The notes below the pieces were generated by a model. It had not been told where the DNA came from. It made no database searches and worked only from the letters and a program-made list of their open reading frames with translations. DNA of 64,000 bases from Corynebacterium massiliense DSM 45435 (GTDB taxonomy: Bacteria > Actinomycetota > Actinomycetes > Mycobacteriales > Mycobacteriaceae), in NCBI RefSeq assembly GCF_028609805.1, contig NZ_CP063189.1, forward strand, positions 1,550,001 through 1,614,000. Reading direction: 5' to 3'. A program made the translations under genes and the position numbers. Shown piece by piece: positions 1 through 10,127 of this stretch (positions are counted from its first letter, which is position 1; the number at the start of each line of letters is the position of its first letter).

Positions 1-191
1 CCGGCGTCATCACCAAGCGCCCGGTGGTTGTCACCGAGGACGGCCAGGACGCCATCGCCATCCGCCAGATGTGCTACCTGCCGTTCACCTACGACCACCA
101 GGTCGTGGACGGTGCGGACGCCGGTCGCTTCGTGACCACCATTAAGGACCGCCTGGAGACCGCAAACTTCGAGTCTGACCTCGAGCTCTAA
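1..191 (+). CDS. sucB: Dihydrolipoyl acyltransferase (E2), 3' end only
   Basis: C-terminal 62 or so residues of an E2 acyltransferase of a 2-oxoacid dehydrogenase complex, cut by the window edge and read from base 3 to the TAA at 189-191. The catalytic-domain signature [11 protein letters not shown] (His/Asp active site, DHxxxDG) is visible. In corynebacteria the E2 gene next to lipB-lipA (called sucB or aceF) serves the pyruvate/2-oxoglutarate dehydrogenase complex. The lipA and lipB genes downstream support that, but the substrate cannot be settled from this fragment. Confidence 0.9.
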   Translation, partial: GVITKRPVVVTEDGQDAIAIRQMCYLPFTYDHQVVDGADAGRFVTTIKDRLETANFESDLEL

Positions 192-214
192 CCGTTCCTG
201 ACGGCCCTGCCCCA

Positions 215-265
215 GGGCCCGGCATCGATTGCGTGCAGTACGCGCTCGGTGCCGGGCCCCTTTTT
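215..265 (+). terminator. Rho-independent terminator after E2 gene
   Basis: A 10-bp perfect stem (215-224 with 250-259) is followed by TTTTT at 261-265, 24 bp after the E2 stop codon. It separates the E2 gene from the gcv genes. Confidence 0.85.
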
Positions 266-435
266 GTGTTTGCAGCGCCACCCGCGCCCTCCTCGCCACT
301 CCCCCCTCACGCCTCTCGGTGCCCGTTGGGGCGGGAGCACCGAGCGTGTGAACAAAACGGCTTCGAGCGGCAACTGTGAGCCATATACTTGATTAGGTAT
401 GGCTTAATCCGCCGCAATGCAAGGAGTTCAGACAC

Positions 436-3312
436 ATGGAATTTATCTCCCGCCACCTCGGACCGGATGCAGCTGAGCGCGAGGAAATGCTCGCTGAAGT
501 CGGCTACGACTCCGTCGAGGACCTAGTGAAGACCGCCATCCCCGACTCCATCCAGGCAGAGAATCTGCCTGACTTGCCGGAAGCGCTGACGGAAACTGCC
601 GCGCAGGAACGCCTGCGCGAGTTGGCCAGCCGCAACACGGTGCTGAAGTCCTTTTACGGCCAGGGCTACTCCGACACCATCACCCCAGCGGTCATCCGCC
701 GCGGCCTGCTGGAGGATCCAGGCTGGTACACCGCCTACACGCCGTACCAGCCGGAGATTTCCCAGGGGCGTTTGGAAGCGCTGTTGAACTTCCAGACCAT
801 GATCCAGGATCTCACCGGGCTGCCGGTGGCTAACGCCTCGCTTCTCGATGAAGCCAGTGCCGTCGCCGAGGCGGTCGGGCTCATGTCGCGCGCGGTGAAG
901 AAGGGACGCCGCGTCGTGCTGGACTCCCGCCTCCACCCGCAGGTTCTTGCCGTCGCCGCCGAACGCGCCCGGGCGATCGAGCTCGAGGTGGAAATTACCG
1001 ACGCCTCGCAGGGCATCGTCGGCGAAGACATCGTAGGCGTCGTCGTCGCCTACACGGGTACTAAGGGCGACATCGCCGACCCGACGAAGGCGATCAAAGA
1101 GGCCCACGAGCGCGGGGCGCTGGCCGCAGTCGTGGCCGACCCGCTGTCCCTGGTGCACCTGAAGTCCCCGGGCGATCTCGGCGCCGACATCGCGGTCGGC
1201 TCCACCCAGCGTTTCGGTGTGCCGCTCTTCTTCGGCGGCCCCCACGCCGCCTACATCGCGGTGGCCGAGAAGCGCAAGCGACAGATCCCCGGCCGTATCG
1301 TGGGCGTATCCGTTGATGCACAGGGCCGGCCCGCGTACCGCTTGGCACTGCAGACCCGTGAACAGCACATCCGCCGCGAGCGCGCCACCTCCAACATCTG
1401 CACCGCGCAGGCGCTTCTGGCCAACGTCGCGTCCATGTACGCCGTCTACCACGGGCCGCGGGGACTTCGGGACATCGCCAAGCGCGTGCACTCCCTCGCC
1501 GCTTCCTTCCACGCCGCCGTCAAGGCAGCGGGCAATGACACCGTGGCAGACGCATTCTTCGACACGGTGACCGTCACCGGAGTGAACGCGGCGCAGATCG
1601 CGCAGGAGCTACAGGGCAAGGGCTACCTCGTGCGCACCATCGGGGACGACGAGGTCTCGGTGTCCTTCGGCGAGTCCGCCACCGCCGCCGACGTGGAAGT
1701 ACTGGCAGCGGCGTTCGGCGCCACGAACGTTGACGCAACGGGGGCGAACACTGGCGATGTCGTTCCGGCGGAGCTCACCCGCGACGACGACATCCTGACC
1801 CACGACATCTTCAATTCCATCCATTCCGAGACGCAGATGATGCGCTACCTGCGCAAGCTCTCGGACAAGGACCTTGCGCTGGATCGCTCGATGATCCCGC
1901 TGGGTTCGTGCACCATGAAGCTCAACCCGGTGGCGGCCATGGAACCGATTTCTTGGCCGGAATTCGCCAACATCCACCCCTTTGCCCCGGAAGAGACCAC
2001 TGCGGGCTGGAGCGAGCTCATCGCCGAAATCGAGGGTTGGCTCGCCGAACTGACCGGCTACGCCAAGGTGTCCATCCAGCCGAACGCGGGCTCCCAGGGC
2101 GAGTTGTCGGGTCTTCTGGCCATCCGCCGCTACCACGTGGCCAACGGCGATAACGAGCGTGACATCATCCTGATTCCGGCATCGGCGCACGGTACGAACG
2201 CGGCTTCGGCGACGCTGGCAAACCTGCGCGTCGCCGTGGTCAAGACGGCAGATGACGGTTCCATTGATACCGCTGACCTGGACGAGAAGATCGCGCAGCA
2301 CGGCGAGCACATCGCCGGCATCATGATCACCTACCCGTCCACCCACGGCGTGTTCGACCCGGAGGTCCGCGAGGTGTGCGAGAAGGTCCACGCCACCGGC
2401 GGTCAGGTCTACATCGACGGAGCGAACATGAACGCGCTGTCGAGCTGGACGCAGCTGGGCAAGATCGGCGGCGACGTCTCCCACCTCAACCTACACAAGA
2501 CGTTCACCATCCCGCACGGTGGCGGCGGCCCGGGTATCGGCCCGGTGGCGGTTGCTCAGCACCTCGTGCCGTTCCTGCCGAGCGACGCTGCGGACCCGTC
2601 GGTAAACCCGGCCGAGCCCGCCCCGGTGGGAACGGGTGTGCCCATTACTGCTGCGCGCTACGGTTCCGCCGGCGTCTTGCCGATCTCGTGGGCGTATTTG
2701 GCCATGGCCGGAGCCGAGGGCCTCAAGCAGGCCACCGCGCACGCCATTCTCGGCGCCAACTACGTCGCTCACCGACTCAACGACTCCTTCCCCGTGCTCT
2801 ACACGGGCAACAAGGGGCTCGTGGCCCACGAGTGCATCCTTGACCTGCGCGAGCTCACAGATGCTTCGGGTGTGACGGCCGCCGACGTGGCCAAGCGCCT
2901 CATCGACTTCGGTTTCCACGCCCCCACCCTGGCCTTCCCGGTCGCGGGCACGCTGATGTTCGAGCCGACCGAATCGGAAGACCTCGGGGAGCTGAAGCGC
3001 TTCATCGAGGCGATGGAGACCATCCGCGCGGAGATTCAGGAAATTATCGACGGCAAGGTTGCCTACGAAGACTCGGTCATCCACCACGCCCCGTTCACGG
3101 CCGAGTCCGTCTCCAGCGACTCCTGGGACTATGCCTTCGGCCGCGAGAAGGCCTCCTGGGCCGTGGACTCCCTGCGCAACTACAAGTACTTCCCGCCGGT
3201 GCGCCGCATCGACGAGGCCTACGGCGACCGCAACCTCGTGTGCGCCTGCCCGCCGCCGGAGGCTTTCGAGTTCTCCTCGCCGGCAACGGACGACTCCCCT
3301 GCCGATAACTAA
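436..3312 (+). CDS. gcvP: Glycine dehydrogenase (decarboxylating), P protein
   Basis: Full-length (958 aa) single-chain P protein of the glycine cleavage system. It decarboxylates glycine with PLP and passes the aminomethyl group to lipoyl-GcvH. The PLP-lysine motif HKTFTIPHGGGGPG is present, with Lys at about residue 688, and the N- and C-terminal halves are fused as in most bacteria. The ATG is preceded by AAGGAG at 421-426. The upstream region (266-435) has a TATACT at 384-389 that could be a -10 and an 8-bp-stem hairpin at 315-344. I see no glycine riboswitch. First gene of gcvP-gcvT-gcvH. Confidence 0.98.
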   Translation: MEFISRHLGPDAAEREEMLAEVGYDSVEDLVKTAIPDSIQAENLPDLPEALTETAAQERLRELASRNTVLKSFYGQGYSDTITPAVIRRGLLEDPGWYTAYTPYQPEISQGRLEALLNFQTMIQDLTGLPVANASLLDEASAVAEAVGLMSRAVKKGRRVVLDSRLHPQVLAVAAERARAIELEVEITDASQGIVGEDIVGVVVAYTGTKGDIADPTKAIKEAHERGALAAVVADPLSLVHLKSPGDLGADIAVGSTQRFGVPLFFGGPHAAYIAVAEKRKRQIPGRIVGVSVDAQGRPAYRLALQTREQHIRRERATSNICTAQALLANVASMYAVYHGPRGLRDIAKRVHSLAASFHAAVKAAGNDTVADAFFDTVTVTGVNAAQIAQELQGKGYLVRTIGDDEVSVSFGESATAADVEVLAAAFGATNVDATGANTGDVVPAELTRDDDILTHDIFNSIHSETQMMRYLRKLSDKDLALDRSMIPLGSCTMKLNPVAAMEPISWPEFANIHPFAPEETTAGWSELIAEIEGWLAELTGYAKVSIQPNAGSQGELSGLLAIRRYHVANGDNERDIILIPASAHGTNAASATLANLRVAVVKTADDGSIDTADLDEKIAQHGEHIAGIMITYPSTHGVFDPEVREVCEKVHATGGQVYIDGANMNALSSWTQLGKIGGDVSHLNLHKTFTIPHGGGGPGIGPVAVAQHLVPFLPSDAADPSVNPAEPAPVGTGVPITAARYGSAGVLPISWAYLAMAGAEGLKQATAHAILGANYVAHRLNDSFPVLYTGNKGLVAHECILDLRELTDASGVTAADVAKRLIDFGFHAPTLAFPVAGTLMFEPTESEDLGELKRFIEAMETIRAEIQEIIDGKVAYEDSVIHHAPFTAESVSSDSWDYAFGREKASWAVDSLRNYKYFPPVRRIDEAYGDRNLVCACPPPEAFEFSSPATDDSPADN

Positions 3313-3338
3313 CCGAAACGGAAGGATCTACTTTCACC

Positions 3339-4451
3339 ATGTCTGACCTACTGCACTCGCCGCTGCATGCAGAGCACGAGAAGCTGGGCGCTAGTTTCAC
3401 CGCCTTCGGCCCCTGGAATATGCCGCTGAAGTACGACAACGAGCTCGAAGAGCACCGCGCCGTTCGCACCTCCGTCGGCCTGTTCGACCTTTCCCACATG
3501 GGCGAAATCTGGGTCAACGGCGCCGACGCCGCGAAGTTTTTGTCTTACGCGTTCATCTCCAACTTCGAGCCGCTCAAGGTGGGTAAGGCGAAGTACTCGA
3601 TGATCGCCGCAGAAGACGGCGGGATCATCGATGACCTCATCACCTATCGCATCGAGGACGAGAAATTCCTCGTGGTCCCCAACGCCTCCAACGCCGAGAC
3701 CGTGTTTGCGGCGCTGGAGGAGCGCGCCGCCGACTTCGATGTGGATCTGAAGGACGAGTCACGCGACGTCGCGCTCATCGCCGTGCAGGGCCCGAAGGCT
3801 GTGGAGGTCCTCGTGCCGCTGGTCGAAGACAACAAGCAGGATGCGGTGGCTGAGCTGCCTTACTACGCCGCGACGCTGGGCAAGGTAGCCGGCAAGTTCG
3901 CCGTCATCGCGCGCACCGGTTACACCGGCGAGGACGGCTTCGAGCTCATCGTCTACAACTCCGACGCCGCAGACCTGTGGGACGAACTGCTCAAGGCGGG
4001 CGCGGAGTATGACATCAAGCCGTGTGGGCTCGCCGCCCGCGACTCGCTGCGCCTCGAGGCCGGCATGCCGCTCTACGGCAACGAGCTCTCCCGCGACATC
4101 ACCCCGGTGGAAGCCGGGATGTCCCGCGCATTTGCAAAGAAGGAGGCCGACTTCGTCGGCGCGGATGTCATCCGTCAGCGCGCAGCGGAGGGCCCGGCGG
4201 TTGCCATCACGGGCTTGGAGTCCGACCAGCGCCGCGCCGCCCGCGGGGACGCGGAGGTGTACGTCGGCGACAAGAAGGTCGGCACCGTCACCTCTGGGCA
4301 GCCGTCGCCCTCGCTGGGCCACCCCGTGGCCTTGGCTCTCATCGATACCGCGGCAGACCTAAAGCCCGGCGATGAGGTCGAGGCGGACATCCGCGGCAAG
4401 CGCTACCCCTTCACGGTGACGGAAACGCCGTTTTACAAACGCGAAAAGTAA
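3339..4451 (+). CDS. gcvT: Aminomethyltransferase, T protein of glycine cleavage system
   Basis: 370 aa, the usual length. It transfers the methylene group from aminomethyl-lipoyl-GcvH to tetrahydrofolate and releases ammonia. Recognisable family blocks are the N-terminal LFDLSHMGE, the central GYTGEDGFE and the conserved GLAARDSLRLEAGMPLYG segment that contributes to folate binding. It starts 26 bp after gcvP with GGAAGGA upstream, so the two are probably co-transcribed. Confidence 0.97.
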   Translation: MSDLLHSPLHAEHEKLGASFTAFGPWNMPLKYDNELEEHRAVRTSVGLFDLSHMGEIWVNGADAAKFLSYAFISNFEPLKVGKAKYSMIAAEDGGIIDDLITYRIEDEKFLVVPNASNAETVFAALEERAADFDVDLKDESRDVALIAVQGPKAVEVLVPLVEDNKQDAVAELPYYAATLGKVAGKFAVIARTGYTGEDGFELIVYNSDAADLWDELLKAGAEYDIKPCGLAARDSLRLEAGMPLYGNELSRDITPVEAGMSRAFAKKEADFVGADVIRQRAAEGPAVAITGLESDQRRAARGDAEVYVGDKKVGTVTSGQPSPSLGHPVALALIDTAADLKPGDEVEADIRGKRYPFTVTETPFYKREK

Positions 4452-4539
4452 AACTAGCTAAGATTATGCGCGGATAAGCCTCCTATCTACCGCCCCACTG
4501 GCCGGTGGCCCGCGCATGACGTTTGGAAAGGATAAGACG

Positions 4540-4932
4540 ATGTCGAATCTTCCCGAGAACTACGCCTACTCCGAGGATCACGAGTGGATCAACGCCGCCG
4601 CCGATGAGGATCTCGCCGGCAAGACCGTGCGCGTCGGTATCACTTCTGTGGCCACCGACCGCCTCGGTGAGGTCGTCTTTGCCGAGCTGCCGGAGGTCGG
4701 CGACACCATCACCGCTGGCGAACAGGCCGGCGAGGTGGAGTCCACCAAGTCCGTTTCCGACCTCTACGCCCCGGTGTCCGGCACGGTGACCGCGGTCAAC
4801 GAGGACGTCCACGATGACTACGCCGTCATCAACAACGACCCGTTCGGCGAAGGCTGGCTCTACGAGGTCGAGGTCTCTGAGGCCGGCGAGCTGTCCAACG
4901 CCGCCGACTACGCCGCCGCCAACGGCCTGTAA
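4540..4932 (+). CDS. gcvH: Glycine cleavage system H protein (lipoyl carrier)
   Basis: 130-aa lipoyl-domain protein that shuttles the aminomethyl group between GcvP, GcvT and dihydrolipoamide dehydrogenase. The lipoylated lysine is in VESTKSVSDLYAP (about residue 70). The ATG at 4540 is chosen because GGAAAGGA lies just upstream; an in-frame ATG at 4516 would add eight residues. It follows gcvT by 88 bp. GcvH is a direct substrate of LipB and LipA, encoded immediately downstream. Confidence 0.97.
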   Translation: MSNLPENYAYSEDHEWINAAADEDLAGKTVRVGITSVATDRLGEVVFAELPEVGDTITAGEQAGEVESTKSVSDLYAPVSGTVTAVNEDVHDDYAVINNDPFGEGWLYEVEVSEAGELSNAADYAAANGL

Positions 4933-4973
4933 AACGCGCGCTCTGCCTGCGCGCAGGCGCACCCACCTCTTCG

Positions 4974-5019
4974 CGGGCGGGCGGGAACTCCCACACCAGG
5001 GAATTTTCCCGCCCGCCCG
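4974..5019 (+). terminator. GC-rich hairpin after gcvH
   Basis: Perfect 14-bp inverted repeat (4974-4987 with 5006-5019) 42 bp after gcvH. It lacks a good T-run, so it may attenuate rather than fully terminate. A second 8-bp stem (5052-5059 with 5076-5083) lies between it and lipB. Confidence 0.5.
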
Positions 5020-5118
5020 TTGCGTTGCACTCGGTAGCGCCGAGTCGTAACCGCGCGTTGGAAATCCGAGTGGGGAACGCGCGTTCCGCACCGCACAACA
5101 GCAAACCCCTGGAGTTTC

Positions 5119-5952
5119 ATGAGTGACCACACCCGCCCACGAGTGGAAAAACCCACCACTGCCCCGCGCGATCCGTTCTTTCCGGCAGAAAAATCAATCC
5201 GCGCGGATGCGGAACCGTTAGAGATCCGCCGCTTGGGCCGGATGGACTACCGCGAGGCGTGGGATCTCCAGGCAGACCTCGCCGCCCAGCGCGCCCGCGG
5301 GGACATTCCAGACACGCTCTTGGTGGTCGAGCACCCCAACATCTACACCGCAGGTAAGCGCACCCAGCCCAGCGATATGCCTACCAACGATCTGCCGGTT
5401 ATCACCGTGGATCGCGGCGGGCGCATCACCTGGCACGGCGAGGGGCAGCTGGTGGTCTACCCCATCGTCAAGCTGGCGCAGCCCATCGACGTGGTGGACT
5501 ACGTCCGCCGGCTCGAGGAGGCCACCATCCATACGGTGCGGCAGCTGGGGGTCACGACCGCCGGGCGTATCGATGGCCGCTCGGGCGTGTGGGTGCCTTC
5601 CACGACCCCGGCCGCCGACCCGCAGGCCCCAACGCGCGACCGGAAGATCGCGGCGCTGGGGATCCGTATTACGCGCGGGGTGACCATGCACGGGCTTGCG
5701 CTCAACTGCGATAACACCCTCGAGTACTACGACTACATCGTCGCCTGCGGGATTGACGATGCCGACGTGACCACCCTGTCGCTCGAAACCGGCCGACACA
5801 TCGACATGGCGGAGGCGGAGCCGTTGCTTCTCGATGCATTGGCTGACGCCCTGGAGGGCCGCATGATTGTCGCGGACCACACGTTCGCCTCAGCCCCCGA
5901 TCCGACGAAGGTGGATAACGCGCGCCGGCGCGAGCGTGACCAGCAGAATTGA
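5119..5952 (+). CDS. lipB: Octanoyltransferase LipB
   Basis: 277 aa. It moves octanoate from acyl carrier protein to the lipoyl-domain lysine of E2 and GcvH, the first step of lipoate synthesis. Family motifs are [12 protein letters not shown], the catalytic lysine in [21 protein letters not shown] (Lys176) and the catalytic cysteine in [13 protein letters not shown] (Cys210). It is slightly long, with about 30 extra N-terminal and 20 extra charged C-terminal residues. lipA follows after 44 bp. Confidence 0.97.
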   Translation: MSDHTRPRVEKPTTAPRDPFFPAEKSIRADAEPLEIRRLGRMDYREAWDLQADLAAQRARGDIPDTLLVVEHPNIYTAGKRTQPSDMPTNDLPVITVDRGGRITWHGEGQLVVYPIVKLAQPIDVVDYVRRLEEATIHTVRQLGVTTAGRIDGRSGVWVPSTTPAADPQAPTRDRKIAALGIRITRGVTMHGLALNCDNTLEYYDYIVACGIDDADVTTLSLETGRHIDMAEAEPLLLDALADALEGRMIVADHTFASAPDPTKVDNARRRERDQQN

Positions 5953-5996
5953 TTACCCTGTCCAGCATTTAGACCCAGTGATGAGTAAAGCGTAGT

Positions 5997-7127
5997 GTGA
6001 TCGACGTGACTGTTAAGCCTGAAGGACGCAAGCTTCTCCGCATCGAGAAGAAGAACTCGGAATCGCCCATCGAGCAAAAGCCACGGTGGATTCGTAACCA
6101 GGTGCGCACTGGCCCCGGTTACGAAGACATGAAAAACCGCGTGCGCGGGGCCAATCTGCACACGGTCTGCCAGGAGGCAGGGTGTCCCAATATCCACGAA
6201 TGCTGGGAGTCTCGCGAGGCCACCTTCCTTATCGGCGGCAATTTCTGCTCGCGCCGTTGCGACTTCTGCGATATTAAGACCGGCAAGCCGGATCCGCTCG
6301 ACCGCGACGAGCCGCGCCGCGTCGCCGAAAACATCCAGGAAATGGACCTTAACTACACGACCATCACCGGCGTGACCCGCGACGATCTGCCGGATGAGGG
6401 CGCCTGGCTGTACGCGGAAATTGTGCGCAAGATCCACGAGCTGAATCCGCACACCGGCGTAGAAAACCTCACCCCGGACTTCTCCGGCAAGCCGGATCTA
6501 CTGGAAGAGGTCTTCGAGGCGCGCCCCGAGGTCTTCGCGCACAACTTGGAGACCGTGCCGCGCCTGTTCCGCCGCATTCGCCCGGCGTTCCGCTACGAGC
6601 GCTCCCTCGACGTCATCCGTCAGGCCCACGACTTCGGCCTCATTACCAAGTCCAACCTGATCCTCGGCATGGGTGAGACGCAGGAAGAAATCGAGGAGGC
6701 GCTCAAGGATCTGCGCTCGGCGGGATGCGACATCATCACCATCACGCAGTACCTGCGCCCTGGACCGCGCTTCCACCCCATCGAGCGCTGGGTCCGCCCG
6801 GAGGAGTTCGTCGCCCACGCGAAGCTGGCCAAGAGCTTAGGCTTCGGCGGTGTCATGTCGGGTCCGCTGGTGCGTTCTTCCTACCGCGCCGGCCGCCTGT
6901 ACGTGCAGGCAATGGAAAAGCGTGGCTTGGAGCTGCCGGACAACCTCAAGCACCTCGCCGAGACCTCGCAGGGCGCCACCGCTCAGGAGGCGTCGACCCT
7001 GCTGGACAAGTACGGCCCCACGAAGGAAACCCCGGTGACCTCGCGGGCGAAGAATTCCTCCACGGGATCTGAAAAGGGCGCCGGCCAAAAGCCGAAGAAA
7101 CCGTCGGCGATTACTGCTATCCGCTAA
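5997..7127 (+). CDS. lipA: Lipoyl synthase LipA (radical SAM)
   Basis: 376 aa. It inserts two sulfurs into protein-bound octanoate. Both iron-sulfur cluster sets are visible: auxiliary-cluster cysteines C58, C63 and C69 ([12 protein letters not shown]) and the radical-SAM CxxxCxxC at C84, C88 and C91 ([10 protein letters not shown]). The C-terminal RSSY motif is also present. The start is a GTG at 5997; a second in-frame GTG at 6006 is an alternative. The last 50 or so residues are a low-complexity Ser/Lys/Ala tail beyond the catalytic core. Confidence 0.97.
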   Translation: MIDVTVKPEGRKLLRIEKKNSESPIEQKPRWIRNQVRTGPGYEDMKNRVRGANLHTVCQEAGCPNIHECWESREATFLIGGNFCSRRCDFCDIKTGKPDPLDRDEPRRVAENIQEMDLNYTTITGVTRDDLPDEGAWLYAEIVRKIHELNPHTGVENLTPDFSGKPDLLEEVFEARPEVFAHNLETVPRLFRRIRPAFRYERSLDVIRQAHDFGLITKSNLILGMGETQEEIEEALKDLRSAGCDIITITQYLRPGPRFHPIERWVRPEEFVAHAKLAKSLGFGGVMSGPLVRSSYRAGRLYVQAMEKRGLELPDNLKHLAETSQGATAQEASTLLDKYGPTKETPVTSRAKNSSTGSEKGAGQKPKKPSAITAIR

Positions 7128-7187
7128 GGCTCTGCCCTGCAGGCGCAACGTTTTCCATTCCCCCACCCCTCCTTTAAGGTGTAAGAC

Positions 7188-7982
7188 ATGGCAAAAGGCG
7201 AAGATAAGGCCGCGTTAAAAGCGGCGAAGAAACGCGAAAAGCTGGCCAAGCGCGAGCGCAACAAGCAGCAGCGTTCCCAGATGTGGCAAGCATTCAACAT
7301 GCAGCGCAAGCAGGACAAGGCGCTGATCCCGCTGATGCTTGCCGCCATTTTGGGCGTGGGCCTTGTCTTCTTCCTGATCGGCTGGCTGTTCCACGGGCAG
7401 TGGTTCATGCTGCCCATCGGTCTGGTCATCGGCTTCGCCTTGGCGATGTTCATCTTTACCCGCCGCCTCGAACGGGACATGTACAAGCAGGTCGAGGACA
7501 AGCCGGGCGTCGCCGGCTGGGCGCTCGAGCAGCAGCTGCGCAACACCATGGGCGTGGCGTGGAAGGTCGAGCCGGGTGTCGGCGTGACCAAGCAGCAGGA
7601 TTTGGTGCACCGCGTCATCGGTAACCCGGGCGTCATCTTCGTCGGCGAGGGCGACCAGAAGCGTCTGCGCCCCACCATCAACCAGATGAAGAAGCGCGTG
7701 GACAAGCTGGTGGCGGGCGTTCCCATCTACGAGGTTTTCGTCGGCCACGGCGAGGGCGAAGTGCCGGTGAGCAAGCTGCGCAGCCACATCATGCGCCTGC
7801 CGCGCAATTACAACAAGGACGAGGTCTACGAGACCGCGCGCCGCATCGAGGCCATGGACGCCCTCCCAGGCCAAATGCCGGGCATGCCCAAGGGGCCGAT
7901 GCCGCAGCAGGCAAAGAACCCTGCCGGTATGAACCGCCGGATGCGCCGGGCAGCGGCGCGGCAGAACAAGAAGAAGAAGTAG
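7188..7982 (+). CDS. DUF4191 family membrane protein
   Basis: 264-aa protein of the actinobacterial DUF4191 family, which usually sits next to lipA; its function is unknown. It has a very basic N-terminus (about 45 residues), two transmembrane helices at about residues 46-67 and 70-87, a cytoplasmic domain and a Lys/Arg-rich C-terminus. It lies 60 bp after lipA and probably shares its transcript, ending at the terminator at 8005-8038. Confidence 0.85.
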   Translation: MAKGEDKAALKAAKKREKLAKRERNKQQRSQMWQAFNMQRKQDKALIPLMLAAILGVGLVFFLIGWLFHGQWFMLPIGLVIGFALAMFIFTRRLERDMYKQVEDKPGVAGWALEQQLRNTMGVAWKVEPGVGVTKQQDLVHRVIGNPGVIFVGEGDQKRLRPTINQMKKRVDKLVAGVPIYEVFVGHGEGEVPVSKLRSHIMRLPRNYNKDEVYETARRIEAMDALPGQMPGMPKGPMPQQAKNPAGMNRRMRRAAARQNKKKK

Positions 7983-8004
7983 GGTCTTATCCCCTATGCG
8001 TTCA

Positions 8005-8038
8005 AAAAAGGGCGGGCCACGAAAGGCCCGCCCTTTTT
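8005..8038. terminator. Bidirectional terminator
   Basis: A 14-bp perfect stem (8005-8018 with 8025-8038) with A and T tracts on both sides lies between the convergent DUF4191 and RDD genes. It can serve both strands. Confidence 0.92.
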
Positions 8039-8039
8039 C

Positions 8040-8516
8040 TTATGCGTTGATAACCACCGTGCCGGTGGCGCGGTCGTGGATCCCGCGACCATCCGAGTCC
8101 ACCATGGCGGCCGGGAAGAAGAACGCGGTGAGGATGGTGCGCACGGCCGCGCGCCAGAAGCCGACGCGCTCGCCGGGGTTATCCAACCGGGCGACTCCCA
8201 TGCCGAGCGCCATCATCCCCGGGGTGCGGGCGAACAACCAACCGGTGACGATGCCGATAAGCACCCAGACCAGGTAACCGACGAGCGCCTGCCCGCCGAA
8301 GACCGGCGTGAGGTGGACGATCACGCTGGCGACCAGCGCGGCCAGGATCCAGTCGATGAGCACGGCGAGTGCGCGCCTGCCCACGGGGGCGAGAGAGCCG
8401 GAGCCACTTTGCGGTAACCCCAGCTTCTCTCCCGGCCAGCGGGCTGGCGCGTCGGGGTCTTCGTATTCTCCCGGAATGTTCGGGCCATCGAGCCACGTGC
8501 GCTTCGGTTGAGCCAT
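8040..8516 (-). CDS. RDD family membrane protein
   Basis: 158 aa. An N-terminal soluble segment of about 45 residues is followed by an RDD domain, including the motif GRRALAVLIDWILAAL with the signature Arg and Asp, and three predicted transmembrane helices. Function is not established for most RDD proteins. It is adjacent to, but divergent from, glnA. Confidence 0.85.
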   Translation of the reverse strand: MAQPKRTWLDGPNIPGEYEDPDAPARWPGEKLGLPQSGSGSLAPVGRRALAVLIDWILAALVASVIVHLTPVFGGQALVGYLVWVLIGIVTGWLFARTPGMMALGMGVARLDNPGERVGFWRAAVRTILTAFFFPAAMVDSDGRGIHDRATGTVVINA

Positions 8517-8639
8517 ACCCCTTAACTTAGCGCGCGCGAAACGCCGCGCGAAAAGCGGACTCCGGGATTCCTGTGGGACACGGCGGGACTAGTACCCTAG
8601 GGAAAGAAGCATTTCCGCGACACCCCTCAAGGAGCCATT

Positions 8640-10076
8640 GTGTCCTTCGAAACCGTCCAGGACGTCGTCAAATTCATCGCCGATGAAGACGTGGAGTTCG
8701 TCGATATCCGGTTCACGGACGTCCCCGGCAGCGAGCACCACTTCACCATCCCGGCCTCCGAGTTCACCGAGGATGCTGCGGAGGAAGGCCTCGCTTTCGA
8801 CGGTTCGTCGATTCGTGGATTTACCACCATCGAAGAATCCGACATGACCCTTCTGCCGGATGTGAAAACTGCGGGCATCGACCAGTTCCGCACGGCCAAG
8901 ACGCTGAACATGAAGTTCTTCGTCCACGACCCGTTCACCCTCGAGCCGTTCTCCCGCGATCCGCGCAACATCGCGCGCAAGGCTGAGGAGTACCTGGTCT
9001 CGACCGACATCGCCGATGCCTGCAACTTCGGCGCGGAGGCCGAGTTCTACGTCTTCGACTCGGTGCGCTACCAGACGGACACCCACGCGCAGTTCTACTC
9101 GGTGGATTCCGACGAGGGCTGGTGGAACCGCGGCGCGGAGACCACCACGGACGGCTTCCGCAACCTGGGCTACAAGAACCGCTTGAAGGGCGGCTACTTC
9201 CCCGTCGCGCCCTACGATCAGACGGTGGAGTTGCGCGACCAGATGGCGCAGAATCTGAAGCAGGCCGGGTTCCAGCTGGAGCGCTTCCACCACGAGGTGG
9301 GCACCGGCGGCCAGCAGGAGATCAACTACCGCTTCAACACCCTGCTGCACGCGGCCGATGACATTCAGGACTTCAAGTACATCATCAAGCAGACCGCCAA
9401 CCTGAACGGCAAGACCGCGACCTTCATGCCGAAGCCGCTCGCCGGGGACAACGGCTCCGGCATGCACGCGCACCAGTCGCTGTGGAAGGACGGCACGCCG
9501 CTATTCCACGACGAGACCGGGTACGCCGGCCTGTCGGATATGGCGCGCTACTACATCGGCGGCATCCTCGCCCACGCTGGCGCGGTCTGCGCCTTCACCA
9601 ACCCGACGCTGAACTCCTACCACCGCCTGGTGCCGGGCTTCGAGGCGCCGATCAACCTGGTGTACTCGCAGCGCAACCGCTCGGCGGCCATCCGCATCCC
9701 GATCACCGGATCCAACCCGAAGGCCAAGCGCATCGAGTTCCGCGCGCCGGACCCGTCGGGCAACCCGTACCTGGGATTTGCCGCCATGCTCATGGCCGGC
9801 ATCGACGGCATCAAGAACCGCATCGAGCCGCACGCCCCGGTGGATAAGGATCTCTACGAGCTCCCGCCGGAGGAGGCAGCCTCGATCCCGCAGGCGCCGA
9901 CCTCCCTGGATGCCTCGCTCAAGGCCCTAGAGGGCGACATGGACTTCCTCACCGAAGGCGACGTGTTCACCGAGGATCTCATCGAGTCCTACATTCAGTA
10001 CAAGACCGAGCACGAGATCACCCCTGCGCGCCTCGCCCCGACGCCGCAGGAGTTCGAGATGTACTTTGACTGCTAA
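8640..10076 (+). CDS. glnA: Glutamine synthetase type I (GSI-beta)
   Basis: 478 aa, the main ammonium-assimilating enzyme. It has the usual GS fold signatures ([14 protein letters not shown]-like [17 protein letters not shown], catalytic [10 protein letters not shown]). The adenylylation site [10 protein letters not shown] (Tyr406) marks it as the GSI-beta type controlled by GlnE, whose gene is at 14297-17404. The start is a GTG at 8640 preceded by CAAGGAG. I see no convincing AmtR box in the 120 bp upstream. Confidence 0.98.
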   Translation: MSFETVQDVVKFIADEDVEFVDIRFTDVPGSEHHFTIPASEFTEDAAEEGLAFDGSSIRGFTTIEESDMTLLPDVKTAGIDQFRTAKTLNMKFFVHDPFTLEPFSRDPRNIARKAEEYLVSTDIADACNFGAEAEFYVFDSVRYQTDTHAQFYSVDSDEGWWNRGAETTTDGFRNLGYKNRLKGGYFPVAPYDQTVELRDQMAQNLKQAGFQLERFHHEVGTGGQQEINYRFNTLLHAADDIQDFKYIIKQTANLNGKTATFMPKPLAGDNGSGMHAHQSLWKDGTPLFHDETGYAGLSDMARYYIGGILAHAGAVCAFTNPTLNSYHRLVPGFEAPINLVYSQRNRSAAIRIPITGSNPKAKRIEFRAPDPSGNPYLGFAAMLMAGIDGIKNRIEPHAPVDKDLYELPPEEAASIPQAPTSLDASLKALEGDMDFLTEGDVFTEDLIESYIQYKTEHEITPARLAPTPQEFEMYFDC

Positions 10077-10079
10077 CTA

Positions 10080-10117
10080 ACCGCGGCGCTAGGTCACGTT
10101 TAGCCTAGCGCTGCGGT
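10080..10117. terminator. Terminator between glnA and the Nudix gene
   Basis: Interrupted inverted repeat: 80-84 pairs with 113-117 and 86-93 with 104-111 (10080-based). It lies between convergent genes. The T-run is weak. Confidence 0.6.
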
Positions 10118-10127
10118 CAGAAATGGC

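Noticed and set aside
315..344. Hairpin ahead of gcvP as a glycine riboswitch
   Set aside because: Only an 8-bp stem; I do not find the conserved glycine-aptamer cores or tandem arrangement.
523..1512. Long minus-strand open frame (329 codons) inside gcvP
   Set aside because: High-GC shadow frame opposite a certain gene; Arg/Gly/Val-rich with no domain pattern.
8520..8640. AmtR nitrogen-control box before glnA
   Set aside because: No stretch resembles the AmtR consensus closely enough.
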